Source: Anaerolineaceae bacterium
GTDB lineage: Bacteria > Chloroflexota > Anaerolineae > Aggregatilineales > Phototrophicaceae
NCBI GenBank assembly: GCA_002702065.1
Contig: NZXX01000002.1
Location: 372,001-436,000, forward strand
Reading direction: 5' to 3'
DNA: 64,000 nucleotides
Shown: piece by piece, positions 1-8,599 of the stretch
Layout: every line of letters begins with the position of its first letter
How positions within the stretch are numbered: position 1 is the first letter of the stretch
Program-made: the position numbers and the translations under genes
Notes under the pieces: generated by a model
The model's database searches: none
What the model was told of the DNA's origin: nothing
The model's input: only the letters and a program-made list of their open reading frames with translations

Positions 1-213
1 GTCGAGGTCGAAGAACCAGTCCCAGAACCCCGTGATCTGTGCATCGGCCCAGGTCGTCGTGTGCAGCACCAGCAGCGCGATCTCGACCAGCGCCAGCCCG
101 ACCAGCAGGTTGCGTACCGGCGGGGCAATCGGCTGTCTTGCCAGCAGCACTACCGACACCACCACCAAAATAGCCAGCACAACCAGCACCGCGATCAGAA
201 TGATTTCAGCCAT
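1..213 (-). CDS. Partial small membrane protein (N-terminal part only)
   Basis: An open frame starts with ATG at 213 and runs off the left edge of the window without a stop, so only the first 71 residues are visible. The N-terminus is a strong hydrophobic helix (about residues 4-24, rich in V, L and I). A short Arg/Pro-containing loop and a second hydrophobic stretch (about residues 38-52) follow. The visible end is rich in Trp, Phe and Asp. This is the pattern of a small integral membrane protein. No family could be recognised. Function unknown. Confidence 0.5.
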   Translation of the reverse strand, partial: MAEIILIAVLVVLAILVVVSVVLLARQPIAPPVRNLLVGLALVEIALLVLHTTTWADAQITGFWDWFFDLD

Positions 214-350
214 TCATCCACTTTTCTGTTGAGAGCGACTCTGGTGGCTGAGTTTAACAGCGAAATGGCCTGCGCGTGTAGGGTCGCATATTGTGTGGGG
301 CGGCAAACCTCACTATACTCGACTTGAGAACCCAAACAGGAGTAGACAAG

Positions 351-803
351 ATGCCTATTTCAGAGGCTGCCCATCACTTTTTTGACGCGCTTGATAGCAG
401 AGACCTGGAAACCATTGCTGCATTCCTGCATGAGGATTTTCAGGTGAAAGGCAATGTCACCCGCGAATTGAACCGGGATGATTTCCTCACCCTGCTGGCT
501 GCCTATTTTCGCGCTTTCCCGGATTTTGATTTTAATTTTACCGAAGCCGATCAGACAGGCCGGGTGGTACATGCCCGGTATGCCATCGCCGGGACGCACA
601 AAGGCCGGCTGGACCTGACCGCCTTTGACATCGAGCCGGTGATGATGCCGTCTGACAAGGCGATTGACCTGCCGCAGTCGGATGCGGAACTGACATTTGA
701 TGCGGATAATCGGGTGCAGACTCTGGTGCTGAATCAGGCGCAGGGCGCTGATCTAGCTGATCTGGTCGCCCTGCTGACGGGGGAAGTGCCGCTGGAAGGT
801 TAA
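351..803 (+). CDS. NTF2-like / SnoaL-fold protein
   Basis: 150-residue protein of the NTF2-like (SnoaL) fold type. The N-terminal pattern (Ala-rich helix with 'FFDALDSRDLE' and 'FLHEDF', then 'LAAYFRAFPDFDFNF') matches small polyketide-cyclase/ketosteroid-isomerase-like proteins that bind small hydrophobic ligands in a cone-shaped pocket. I chose ATG 351 because AGGAG lies 8 bases upstream. The same frame is open back to 291, but that part has no ribosome site and no domain content. No signal peptide, so probably cytoplasmic. It stands alone, convergent with the SWIM-domain gene. Substrate unknown. Confidence 0.7.
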   Translation: MPISEAAHHFFDALDSRDLETIAAFLHEDFQVKGNVTRELNRDDFLTLLAAYFRAFPDFDFNFTEADQTGRVVHARYAIAGTHKGRLDLTAFDIEPVMMPSDKAIDLPQSDAELTFDADNRVQTLVLNQAQGADLADLVALLTGEVPLEG

Positions 804-810
804 TGGTGCA

Positions 811-1182
811 CTAGCCGGTTCGGCTGGTGATCCACACCCCGTTGTCCTGATCTTCGTCTTTGCCCTGCCCGGCCAGATAGAACACACGTTGTTTTTGCCG
901 CTGGGCATCTTCACGTGTCGGCCAGAAGCTGAGCGTACGATTTTTCTTTGACGCCAGATATTCCAGCGCCGCCATCACATGAGTACAGGCAACGCCCCGG
1001 TTGAGTGCCCACTGGCAGGTGCAGCGTGCCTGAACGATGTCTTCCTTGTCGAACTCCACCGTGACAATGTGGTTTGCCTGTGGGTTGGAGGTGCTCTGAA
1101 CGACCAGCGTATGCCGGTCTACTCGGTGCGCCTGCATGCGGCGGCTCTGGGCTTGAAGCTGCTTGATATTTGTCGGTTTCAT
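811..1182 (-). CDS. SWIM zinc-finger domain protein
   Basis: Short basic protein whose only recognisable module is a SWIM zinc finger. The pattern CxC, nine residues, CxH is seen at 'CTCQW...VACTH' in the middle of the protein and supplies the four zinc ligands. Upstream of it is a beta-rich stretch typical of SWIM proteins. The C-terminal part is charged and has no recognised fold. I chose ATG 1182, preceded by GGACGGGG; a GTG at 1200 is possible. SWIM domains bind DNA or protein partners. No helicase or transposase domain is fused here, so the partner is unknown. The gene is single and convergent with the NTF2-like gene. Confidence 0.7.
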   Translation of the reverse strand: MKPTNIKQLQAQSRRMQAHRVDRHTLVVQSTSNPQANHIVTVEFDKEDIVQARCTCQWALNRGVACTHVMAALEYLASKKNRTLSFWPTREDAQRQKQRVFYLAGQGKDEDQDNGVWITSRTG

Positions 1183-1206
1183 CACAGTTTCCCCGTCCAC
1201 TCACAA

Positions 1207-1228
1207 TAGAATATCTGTTCTAATTATA
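1207..1228 (-). promoter_or_regulatory. Putative promoter -10 and short dyad before the SWIM gene
   Basis: On the minus strand a consensus -10 hexamer TATAAT (plus-strand 1223-1228) lies about 40 bases before the SWIM start. Just downstream of it is the inverted repeat TAGAA-N6-TTCTA (1207-1222), which would sit across the transcription start. No good -35 is visible. Operator function is inference only. Confidence 0.3.
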
Positions 1229-1292
1229 CCTGAAATTGCATCAAAATGGTATAAGATCCCTGCGTTTTTAGGGGGTGAAACGGGGGTGTTTT

Positions 1293-1493
1293 TCAGACGG
1301 AACCGAACAGGCTGCCCAGTCCATAAAGGAAGGCGGTGCGCACGGCGATGAATAGCACAAACAGCAGCAAAATTACAAACAGCAAACCCAGCAACCCGAA
1401 GATTCCCCAGACGATATAATGCAAAATTGTCGGTTGCGGACCGCGTTTCGCATTGATAATTTCGTCAATTTGATCTTCGATCTTGTCTGGCAT
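1293..1493 (-). CDS. Small single-span membrane protein
   Basis: 66-residue protein. It has a charged N-terminal amphipathic segment ('KIEDQIDEIINAKRG') followed by a long hydrophobic segment (about residues 24-52) that could span the membrane once or as a hairpin, and a short Gly/Ser/Phe tail. No family recognised. It is divergent from the DUF1232-like gene, separated by 82 bases that must hold both promoters. Its small size and clean start and stop make it plausible, but no function can be assigned. Confidence 0.5.
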   Translation of the reverse strand: MPDKIEDQIDEIINAKRGPQPTILHYIVWGIFGLLGLLFVILLLFVLFIAVRTAFLYGLGSLFGSV

Positions 1494-1575
1494 GGGTATT
1501 CACCCGAAAATAGGTTCAACTTAAACCTATTGTAACTGATCTTAACCCATTATAGACGACAAACGTGAGGAACCC

Positions 1576-1785
1576 ATGAAAAGAGTGTTACAAGAAATGT
1601 TTGTTCTGGGCATTGCCGCGGTGGCGGTGCTTTACCTGATTAACCCGACTGCCGGGATTCTGGAGTTCATCCCGGATAATCTTCCGCTTGTCGGCAATCT
1701 GGATGAAGCGGGGGCGGTGCTGATCCTGACCAATGTGCTGGCGTACTATGGCCTTGACCTGAACCGCCTGGGCAAACGGCGTTAA
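1576..1785 (+). CDS. Small DUF1232-like membrane protein
   Basis: 69-residue protein with the signature 'IPDNLPLVGNLDEAGAVL', which resembles the core of DUF1232 (YkvA-like) proteins: a Pro-Asp-x-x-Pro turn, then Gly-x-x-Asp-Asp/Glu, between two hydrophobic helices. The N-terminal hydrophobic segment (about residues 8-24) and the C-terminal one flank it, so it is probably embedded in the membrane. The start has a GAGGAACCC ribosome-binding stretch. Its stop overlaps by four bases the stop end of the convergent gene at 1782. Function of the family is unknown. Confidence 0.55.
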   Translation: MKRVLQEMFVLGIAAVAVLYLINPTAGILEFIPDNLPLVGNLDEAGAVLILTNVLAYYGLDLNRLGKRR

Positions 1786-2588
1786 CGCTGCTGCTGGCTG
1801 CGGTCTTCTTCTTCGTCCTGAAAGTCCAGCAGTTCGTCGAGACTCATATCCTGTAACCGGTTTTCGGCGATGGCTGTGCGCAGCTCGTTGCTGATCTCGA
1901 TTTCGCCATCTTCGGTCAGGTGGCGGCGGACCACGCGGGTAGCGGTTTCTTCCCAGCCAAACTGATGCACCGCCAGCGGGGTGCCATCCGCGCTGACTCG
2001 CAGCTCCCAGGCGTCGTCCATGATATGGGCGTCATGGATGGGCAGGCGGGCCGCCGGGGTGATCAGGTTGCGTCCACGCTCGAGCTGGTGCTGTTCCTCG
2101 TGGACGAACAGGATTTGCCCGTCCGGGTCGATAATCTCGAAGCGGATGCGGCCAACCGCGCGCGTCGGCAGCCGAAGCTGAACATAGGGCTGGATGTAGT
2201 CGACATCGTCCAGGATTTCACGGGCGCGATAGACCACCGGTTCCTGATCGCTCTTAAAGGCCATCATGCCAATATCTGTGACCAGCACCTTGACGGTTTG
2301 GGGGTCGTGCCCGGCGGCTTCCACCGCTTCGAGCGCATGCTGGTAGATGCGGCGGCGTTGGTCACCCCGGCTTTCTTCGACCGGTTCGCTCACCTCGCGG
2401 CGGCGCGACATGGGGCGCCGGGTTTCCGCCGTGCGTCCGCTTTCAAACTGGCGGACCAGCATAAAGATGCCAGCCAGCACCAGAAATGTCATGAAGACAT
2501 TGCCGCCCTCGAACAGGGCCGTGGCCCCCAGAAAGAGCAGAAACAAGCCGAGCATGATCTCGGAGAAACGGCGGTTGCGGGGCATCAT
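1782..2588 (-). CDS. Membrane-anchored protein of unknown function, second of a tandem paralogous pair
   Basis: 268 residues. Two N-terminal hydrophobic helices (about residues 10-25 and 30-44) are followed by an Arg-rich linker and a soluble domain of about 190 residues. That domain has alternating beta-like stretches ('VGRIRFEIIDPDGQILF', 'AWELRVSADGTPLAVHQF') and an acidic Gln-ending tail. It is clearly related to the gene just upstream: same two-helix start, same 'IRFEI.D..G' and 'W.LRVS.D' blocks. Its ATG directly follows the upstream stop, so the two are co-transcribed and probably translationally coupled. The domain resembles no family I can name. Confidence 0.65.
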   Translation of the reverse strand: MMPRNRRFSEIMLGLFLLFLGATALFEGGNVFMTFLVLAGIFMLVRQFESGRTAETRRPMSRRREVSEPVEESRGDQRRRIYQHALEAVEAAGHDPQTVKVLVTDIGMMAFKSDQEPVVYRAREILDDVDYIQPYVQLRLPTRAVGRIRFEIIDPDGQILFVHEEQHQLERGRNLITPAARLPIHDAHIMDDAWELRVSADGTPLAVHQFGWEETATRVVRRHLTEDGEIEISNELRTAIAENRLQDMSLDELLDFQDEEEDRSQQQR

Positions 2589-3341
2589 CTAGGAGTTACG
2601 GCTTTCCTGCCCGCGCAGCAGTTCTTCAAAACTGAGCGGGGCCTCGCTGGCGGCAGCCTGGTCAGAGAGGCGTTCCTCCAGCTCGCGCTCGCGCTGGTGC
2701 AGCGACGGCGACACGGCGAAGGACAGCATCCCGACCCAGGTCGAATCGACGGAGACGCGCAGGTCCCACTCGCCCCCGCTGCGGCCTAGGTCCGGGTTAT
2801 TCAGCAGCGGCAGGTGATGATCCGCCAGGATGTTCATTTCGCCATCGCGCAGGTAGGTGCGCATCTCGTGGATGTAGCGCCGTTCGCCGTTCTGGTCCAT
2901 GATCTCGAAGCGAATGAGGGCGTTGCGGTCCGCATCCGACGGCGGGACGTGCAGCGACACAAATGGCCGGGCGCCATCATCGTCGCCGGAAATGCTGCGG
3001 CTTTTGCGCATGACCATGCCTTCGGGCGTGGCCTGCGAACTGATCATGCCGATGTCGAGCAGGGTCAGGTTGGTGGCGTTGTAACCGGTATGGCGGCGGC
3101 GCGCCCGTTCGGATGCTTCGCGGGCATCGGCGCTCATTCGCATCCGTGTCAGCGGCGAGACAGCCATGGAATCCCGCCAGCGGGTGGGTTGAATTTCCAG
3201 CATGGACGCGACAAAGGCGACGGCAAACAGCCCGACCAGCACCGTCATCACCTCGGCGGTGACCGTGCCGGACAAAAACGCGACGCCGATCAGCCCGGCC
3301 AGGACGCTTAACCATGCGATATTACGTTTTCGAATGCGCAT
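2589..3341 (-). CDS. Membrane-anchored protein of unknown function, first of a tandem paralogous pair
   Basis: 250 residues. The N-terminus holds two adjacent hydrophobic helices (about residues 9-27 and 30-46). A basic linker and a beta-rich soluble domain follow, containing 'LLDIGMIS', 'IRFEIMDQNGERRYIHE' and 'WDLRVSVDS', the blocks shared with the downstream paralogue. The end is Glu-rich ('SFEELLRGQE'), again matching the partner ('SLDELLDFQDE'). Gene duplication followed by divergence is the simplest origin. The two products may form a membrane heterodimer; that is inference. Function unknown. Confidence 0.65.
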   Translation of the reverse strand: MRIRKRNIAWLSVLAGLIGVAFLSGTVTAEVMTVLVGLFAVAFVASMLEIQPTRWRDSMAVSPLTRMRMSADAREASERARRRHTGYNATNLTLLDIGMISSQATPEGMVMRKSRSISGDDDGARPFVSLHVPPSDADRNALIRFEIMDQNGERRYIHEMRTYLRDGEMNILADHHLPLLNNPDLGRSGGEWDLRVSVDSTWVGMLSFAVSPSLHQRERELEERLSDQAAASEAPLSFEELLRGQESRNS

Positions 3342-3495
3342 AGGTTCTCTCAGGTCAGTCTTTCTTGTTGATTACTGCTTTCAGGTGGCATGGGCTGCTT
3401 CGGTCTGGGAGACAAACCCAACCGGCACTATCCACCGCTTGTGTGCAAATGGCATTGCTCTATTAGTATACGGCAGATTCGGGGTGATGGTTGCA

Positions 3496-4323
3496 CTATT
3501 CCACCGGTTTAGCCGCGACGACCCGGCTGAGGGCGGCCCATTCTTCGAGCCTCATCGTTTCGGCGCGGCGGCGTGGGTCGATGCCGGCCTGTTCGAGCAG
3601 GGCTGCTGCCTCGGTTGCGCCGATGGCCAGCCCGCCGCCCAGTGAATTTTTGAGCTGCTTGCGCTTCTGGCTGAACCCGGCGCGTACCACGCGGAAGAAC
3701 GTTGCTTCGTCCGGCACATCGACCGGCGGCTGATCGTAAACGTCGATGCGGACGACGGCGCTGTCGACATCGGGCCGGGGCCAGAACGCCGCCGGTTTGA
3801 GGCGGTTGACGATGCGGGTCGCGCCGTAAAACTGCACGCTGACGGCCAGCAGGCTCATATCGTCGGGACGAGCGACCAGCCGTTCGCCAACTTCCTGCTG
3901 CACGGTCAGCACCAGCCGGCGCGGTTTGTGGCTCGATTCCAGCAGATGACGGAGTATGGCGCTGGTGATGTAGTAGGGCACATTGGCGATGACGACGTAA
4001 TCCTCGGTCTGCATCATGCGGGCCACATCCAGCGTCAGGATGTCCTGATAGATGACCTGCGCGTTGGGGTAATCGCTCAGTTCGCTGTCGAGCACGGGGC
4101 GCAGCCGGTCATCCAGCTCCACCGCAATAACCCGGCGGGCGGCGCGTGCCAGATAACGGGTCAACGCACCGGTTCCGGGGCCGATTTCCAGCACGGTTTC
4201 ATCACCAGTCAGGTCGGCCAGTTCGACAATTTTTTCCAGTGCGCCGGGGTCATGCAGAAAATTCTGGCCCAGGCTGCGCTTCGGTTGAATCGCGTGTTGA
4301 TCCAGCAGCATTTTGGGGTTCAT
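3496..4323 (-). CDS. rsmA: 16S rRNA (adenine1518/1519-N6)-dimethyltransferase
   Basis: RsmA (KsgA) dimethylates two adjacent adenines in the loop of helix 45 of 16S rRNA, using S-adenosylmethionine, late in small-subunit assembly. The protein (275 residues, normal size) has the family start 'RSLGQNFLHD', the SAM-binding 'VLEIGPGTGALT', the acidic ribose ligand in 'VIAVELDDRL' and the catalytic 'NVPYYIT' (NxPY type). The C-terminal small domain carries 'FSQKRKQLKNSL', a family marker. I chose ATG 4323 because GGGAGG lies five bases upstream; the upstream in-frame start has no such site. It follows the MFS gene by 92 bases. Confidence 0.95.
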   Translation of the reverse strand: MNPKMLLDQHAIQPKRSLGQNFLHDPGALEKIVELADLTGDETVLEIGPGTGALTRYLARAARRVIAVELDDRLRPVLDSELSDYPNAQVIYQDILTLDVARMMQTEDYVVIANVPYYITSAILRHLLESSHKPRRLVLTVQQEVGERLVARPDDMSLLAVSVQFYGATRIVNRLKPAAFWPRPDVDSAVVRIDVYDQPPVDVPDEATFFRVVRAGFSQKRKQLKNSLGGGLAIGATEAAALLEQAGIDPRRRAETMRLEEWAALSRVVAAKPVE

Positions 4324-4415
4324 GATGGCCTCCCTTTTGTGTGGATTAATCAATCAACCATCATATCATATGCCGCGTGTCTCGTGGTGGACGCAGCGTG
4401 ATTCAGCGGCGATGA

Positions 4416-6029
4416 TCAGGGCGATTGCACAAGCTCGGTTTCCGGCTCCGGTTGGGCAAGGGTTGGGTCGTCGTGGCGCAGCAGCAGCGCGGGTATGCAG
4501 GCAAGCGCGCACATAATCGCGCCGATCAGCCCCAGTTCGGCCAGCACCTCGACGGTGATATTCGCATACAGGTCGACCGCTTGCATCGGGTCAATAGTCG
4601 TGGTGCCACCAATGCCGGCAGCAGCCAGTGCATTAACCCGGTTGAGTGATAGCGTGGTCAACGCGGACACGCTGACGGTCATGCCGATCAGCCGCAGAAT
4701 GATCACCAGGGCGGAGGCGACGCCGCGTTCACCTTCGCGGGCGGCATTGATGACGGATGTGCCAATCGGGGCGAAAGTCAGGCCCAGGCCCACGCCCACC
4801 ACCGCCATTTCGACGGCGATGATGGCATCGGGCACATACAGATGCCAGGTTTGCCAGACGGCCAGAAACCCGACGATGGCCAGTCCCAGCCCGATCAGCG
4901 TGGTGTTGCGATAGCCAATGCGGTCCGTCAGCCAGCCGCCGGGTACGGCTGCCAGCGCCATCGGAATCGTCAGCGTGGAAAGCAGCAGCCCCACCTGAAG
5001 CGCAGCCTCCGCCAGCATGGTGACGTCTTCCTGCCGGACGTTGACGAGGATCGGCACACTGACCAGCCCGATCACCAGACAGAAGCCGATGAACAGATTG
5101 GCGACCGCCCCGGCAGACAGGTTGCGCCGCCGGAACATATTCAGGTTGACCAGCGGGTCACGCACGCGCCGTTCCACCCAGATAAACCCGGCCAGAAAGA
5201 CGACGGTCAAGATCATCATTGGGCCGAAGTAAGGCGGCAGTGGTGACAGGTCCTCAAAGCTGCTGGCGCTGGCGGCGGCATCGACATTGCCGCCCAGACC
5301 GAGGTTGAGCGCCACCAGTGCGCCGACGATCAGGGCCGCGCCGATAAAGTCAAATCGACCGCTGATTCGTTTCTGCGGCATCCCGCGCAGGCTCCAGATA
5401 ACCAGCCCAATTGTGATCAGCGTGAGGGGGACGTTGATCCAGAAAATGCCCTGCCACGGCATCACCTGCACCATCAGGCCGCCGTACAGATGACCGAGCA
5501 CCCAGCCGAGCGTATCAACCGCAGCGACCAGACCCAGCGGGCGGGCGCGGCGTTCCGGCGGGAACATATCCCCCGCCAGTGCCAGACTGACTGGCACCAA
5601 TGCCCCGGCCCCCAATGCCTGCACCACCCGGCCCAGAATAATCACCTGCAAATTGACATAGGCGATGTCCGGACGCTGGCCAAGACGGCGGTAAATGGAA
5701 TAGACAAAATCGGTCGGGCCACCCCCGGCAGTTGCCACCAGCACCGAACCGAGTAGAAAGATGACCAGACAGATCACATACACCGTCCGGCGCCCGATCA
5801 GGTCGCTCACGCGCCCCATAAACGTCATGCTGACGGTATAAGCCAGCAGATAGCCGCTCAGAATCCAGGCGGCGTCATCGAGGGCGGTTTGCAGCGGCAG
5901 TTCCAGTTCGACGATCAGTTCTGGCAAAAACGCCGAGACGACGGTCAGATCAAGCGCGCCGATAAAAACCGGCACGCACATCACGGCCAGGACCAGCCAG
6001 GGGTTTAATTGGGTTTTGTTCAATGTCAT
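4416..6029 (-). CDS. MFS efflux transporter, DHA2 family, 14 TM (P55/Rv1410-like by context)
   Basis: 537-residue major facilitator with about 14 hydrophobic helices. The first helix contains 'GALDLTVVSAFLP', the DHA2 signature. The cytoplasmic motif A is 'GRVSDLIGRRTVY', and antiporter motif C appears as 'GWVLGHLYGG', where His replaces the usual Pro. There is an unusually long loop after the third helix (about residues 95-120) and an Asp/Ser-rich outer loop near the middle. It is the second gene of an operon: its ATG touches the stop of an LppX/LprAFG lipoprotein. In mycobacteria the equivalent pair LprG-Rv1410 (P55) moves triacylated glycolipids and drugs across the envelope. Export of lipids here is inferred from that pairing. 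Confidence 0.85.
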   Translation of the reverse strand: MTLNKTQLNPWLVLAVMCVPVFIGALDLTVVSAFLPELIVELELPLQTALDDAAWILSGYLLAYTVSMTFMGRVSDLIGRRTVYVICLVIFLLGSVLVATAGGGPTDFVYSIYRRLGQRPDIAYVNLQVIILGRVVQALGAGALVPVSLALAGDMFPPERRARPLGLVAAVDTLGWVLGHLYGGLMVQVMPWQGIFWINVPLTLITIGLVIWSLRGMPQKRISGRFDFIGAALIVGALVALNLGLGGNVDAAASASSFEDLSPLPPYFGPMMILTVVFLAGFIWVERRVRDPLVNLNMFRRRNLSAGAVANLFIGFCLVIGLVSVPILVNVRQEDVTMLAEAALQVGLLLSTLTIPMALAAVPGGWLTDRIGYRNTTLIGLGLAIVGFLAVWQTWHLYVPDAIIAVEMAVVGVGLGLTFAPIGTSVINAAREGERGVASALVIILRLIGMTVSVSALTTLSLNRVNALAAAGIGGTTTIDPMQAVDLYANITVEVLAELGLIGAIMCALACIPALLLRHDDPTLAQPEPETELVQSP

Positions 6030-6767
6030 CTAGGATTCTTCCGGTGGCGGGTCAAGTTCGGCGGTAGCGTTGATGTCGTAAACATCGACCGTCCAGGTTG
6101 TAGGTTCGTCTTCGGTTTCGGTGATCGTGTCGGGCTGCACGATGACAAAGCGCACCGGGATCATCAGGTTCTGGTCGATGAACACATCCACCAGCACTTC
6201 GCCCGTTGTTTCGACCAGGTTCGCCAGCAGCGCCGCGATGTCTTCGCCGTGTGCCCGCCCGGCAATATGATAGACCGGTGTGCCATCTTCGAGCGTGGTG
6301 CGGCCTTCATATGACAGGTTGATCAGCGAATTGAGCGCGGTCTGGAAGCCGGTGTCCTGAGCGATCAGTTTTTCGGGGTTAAACCCTTCGGCAAAGGGGG
6401 CATTGAACCAGCTGTTGGCCGTGAGCACCAGATGCCGGAACCACTGTTCATTCCCACGTGAATAGATGTCGACATCGGTCGGCAGGCCAGAGGCTACCAG
6501 CCGCACGGTTGCCTGCAAGATATCCGGCGCGACGTACTGCGCCACTGCCCGCCGGAAATCGACACTGCCGAGGTCGGTCTCGACAAAGTATGAGGCGCCG
6601 CTGCGTTCGACGCTCATGCGAAAGGTATCGCTCTCGCGGATATTTTCTGCTGCGTCCGTCACCAGATCAACGGGGTCAAGGGGCTCTTCAGTTGCTGTGC
6701 CTGTGCAGGCAGTCAGCAGCAGGGCAATCAACACCAGAAAGAATGGTCGCACAACCGGGTTCCTCAT
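6030..6767 (-). CDS. LppX/LprAFG-family lipoprotein
   Basis: 245-residue lipoprotein. Residues 1-21 form a lipoprotein signal peptide ending in the lipobox LTAC, so the mature protein is lipid-anchored outside the membrane. The rest fits the LppX/LprAFG fold: a half-barrel with a hydrophobic cavity that carries lipids. The early 'NIRESDTFRMSVERSG' segment and the alternating beta-strands to about residue 230 are in line with this. Mycobacterial LprG hands triacylated lipids to the P55 transporter. Here the next gene encodes a 14-TM MFS protein with no gap, matching that arrangement. Family assignment is by my reading of the sequence pattern. Confidence 0.75.
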   Translation of the reverse strand: MRNPVVRPFFLVLIALLLTACTGTATEEPLDPVDLVTDAAENIRESDTFRMSVERSGASYFVETDLGSVDFRRAVAQYVAPDILQATVRLVASGLPTDVDIYSRGNEQWFRHLVLTANSWFNAPFAEGFNPEKLIAQDTGFQTALNSLINLSYEGRTTLEDGTPVYHIAGRAHGEDIAALLANLVETTGEVLVDVFIDQNLMIPVRFVIVQPDTITETEDEPTTWTVDVYDINATAELDPPPEES

Positions 6768-6814
6768 CCTGTTTCATAAAGGCCGGACTCGTGAAGTGAA
6801 CCCGACATCTATTG

Positions 6815-6820
6815 ATTATA
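6815..6820 (-). promoter_or_regulatory. Putative -10 box for the lipoprotein-MFS operon
   Basis: On the minus strand a consensus TATAAT preceded by GG lies 48 bases before the lipoprotein start. No convincing -35 is found at 17 bases. The preceding gene ends at 6867, so this is the only space for an operon promoter. Confidence 0.4.
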
Positions 6821-6866
6821 CCTGATAGGTTTATACGCATGTTGGGTGATCTGCGTTGCATGGCTC

Positions 6867-7433
6867 CTATGTTTGGGGGTTCAGCGGGTCGAGCGGTTGG
6901 TGCGGCACATATTGGCGATGGGTCGCGTTCTGGATAGCGTTCATCACACGATCAAAGTTTTTGTCTGCGCCTTGCAGCGAATCGATCAGCATGGCGTTGT
7001 CATCCCAGGGTTGATAATACTGGCGCATGCGCAGCACATCGTCCCAGCCGACCGGTTTCCAGCCCGGTACGTACTGCACCCGGCTGGTCATCCGTTTTTC
7101 CCAGACGGCGTCGTCCGAGCAGTAACAATAGAACGCACACAGCCGGGCGTGGTGCCGGGCGGCAATTTCGCTGGCGACGGTGCGAAAATGGTCGAGCGGG
7201 AAAGTGGCATCCAGAATGACGCTGATGCCCAGGCTGAGCTGTTCGTCAGCCAGGTCGAGGATGATGTAGTAGCCGTCGCCGGTGTTTTCTGCGGCGAGGT
7301 GGTGGTCACGCAGCACGCGCTGCATCCGGTCTTTTGAGAACAGTGGTAAACCCAGGTTGCGGGCTGCGATGCGGGCCAGGGTGGTTTTGCCACTGCCCGG
7401 CATGCCGGCGAACAGAATCAAGGTGGTATCCAT
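6867..7433 (-). CDS. P-loop ATP-binding kinase-like protein
   Basis: 188-residue P-loop NTPase. The Walker A 'GMPGSGKTTLA' sits at the very N-terminus (residues 9-19). A Walker-B-like acid is in 'SVILDATFPL', and an Arg-rich lid region follows ('WEKRMTSR'). This layout is that of the predicted kinase/zeta-like group (COG0645/COG4639), which phosphorylate small molecules. I chose ATG 7433 because the fold begins there; the frame is open further upstream into the preceding gene without domain content. The gene follows the TP-rich lipoprotein with a 74-base gap. The substrate cannot be told from sequence. Confidence 0.75.
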   Translation of the reverse strand: MDTTLILFAGMPGSGKTTLARIAARNLGLPLFSKDRMQRVLRDHHLAAENTGDGYYIILDLADEQLSLGISVILDATFPLDHFRTVASEIAARHHARLCAFYCYCSDDAVWEKRMTSRVQYVPGWKPVGWDDVLRMRQYYQPWDDNAMLIDSLQGADKNFDRVMNAIQNATHRQYVPHQPLDPLNPQT

Positions 7434-7507
7434 GCAGTCAGCCTGTCTTGCGTCCACACGGCGCCTATCATACCCGATAACCCGTTTCGCCAGCCAGCCG
7501 GCTTGGG

Positions 7508-8572
7508 TTATTTGATTTTTTGCCACGTGCCAGAATCGCCCCCGGAGAAGCGATAGACGCCACCGTTCGGGGCATCGATATAAAATGCACCGCTGTCCTC
7601 GAACTGGATTGTGCGGTCATTCCGGTTAACTTCGGTGGTGCCCCAGCCGATGGTGCTTTGCCAGGTGCCAATCGGCGCGTTGGTATTCAGGAACGCCCAG
7701 CGGAATTCGTTGCTAGGGCGATACAGGTTGTCCGGCGCATCCGGATAACTCATCGAGTTGCCATCCCAACCACTGACAAAGCTGGTGTAACGGTTGCCAT
7801 CATTTTGCAGGCCATAGATGCGGTTGAGGCCGTTGGCGGTGATATAAAACATCACGCCACGTTCGAAGGGCTGGAACTTGCCGGCTGCAACAGCCCCCAC
7901 GGCCACCGGACAGCCGCTGTTGGCCGGGGCAAATTCATTGCCGAAAAACCAGGCGATAGCACAGGTCACCGTGACGGGGACAGACCGGGTGGCTTCCTGT
8001 GATCCCCGGATGGCGATGAGGCGGTAGACGATCAGTTTGCCCTGATTAGCTGGTATGGTGACGGTCAGTTCGCCGGAAACAGGCACTGAAAATGTTTGCG
8101 CGACAGCGCCCTGTTGATTAAGCTGATCTATACGGGCTACGTCTGCGACCGTCGACCAGCGCAGGATAACATTGGTGCCCGGTGCGGCGCTGCTGACACT
8201 GCCGGTAAAGCTGAGAATTTGCGGGGCATCCGGCGTCACTGTCAGCGTTGGCGTGTTGGTCGCCGTGCTGGTAGGCGTCAAAGTATTGGTTGGTGTAATG
8301 GAAGATGTCACCGTGACCGAAGGCGTAGCCGTGACGGATGGCGTTGATGTAAGCGATGGGGTTGACGTCGGCGTCGCGGTTGCGGTATCTGTTGCCGTTG
8401 GTGTCAGTGTATCGGTCGGCGTATTGGTCGGCGTTGGCGTGTCGCTCGGCGTCAGGGTTGGCAGTTCCGCCAGTGTGGGCAGTTCGACGATTTCGGATTC
8501 CTGCGGCTGGCAGGCAGTAACCAACAGGAGAATGGAAACGGTTATGAGCAATTGCCACAAACGTATCAACAT
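7508..8572 (-). CDS. Lipoprotein with Thr/Pro-rich stalk and C-terminal beta domain
   Basis: 354 residues. A lipoprotein signal peptide ends at the lipobox VTAC (about residue 21). Residues about 30-115 are a low-complexity Thr/Pro/Ser stalk of repeated TPT and TST units, which would hold the rest away from the membrane. Next comes an Ig-like module with an Ala/Pro-Gly-Thr core. The C-terminal 150 residues, rich in Trp, Tyr, Asn and Gly ('[15 protein letters not shown]'), contain two Cys that could form a disulfide. ATG 8572 is preceded by GGAGG. Such stalk lipoproteins are frequent in Chloroflexota. Its start is only 27 bases from the divergent peptidase gene. No function assigned. Confidence 0.7.
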   Translation of the reverse strand: MLIRLWQLLITVSILLLVTACQPQESEIVELPTLAELPTLTPSDTPTPTNTPTDTLTPTATDTATATPTSTPSLTSTPSVTATPSVTVTSSITPTNTLTPTSTATNTPTLTVTPDAPQILSFTGSVSSAAPGTNVILRWSTVADVARIDQLNQQGAVAQTFSVPVSGELTVTIPANQGKLIVYRLIAIRGSQEATRSVPVTVTCAIAWFFGNEFAPANSGCPVAVGAVAAGKFQPFERGVMFYITANGLNRIYGLQNDGNRYTSFVSGWDGNSMSYPDAPDNLYRPSNEFRWAFLNTNAPIGTWQSTIGWGTTEVNRNDRTIQFEDSGAFYIDAPNGGVYRFSGGDSGTWQKIK

Positions 8573-8599
8573 GCTGACCTCCAACCGGCGGAAATATTA

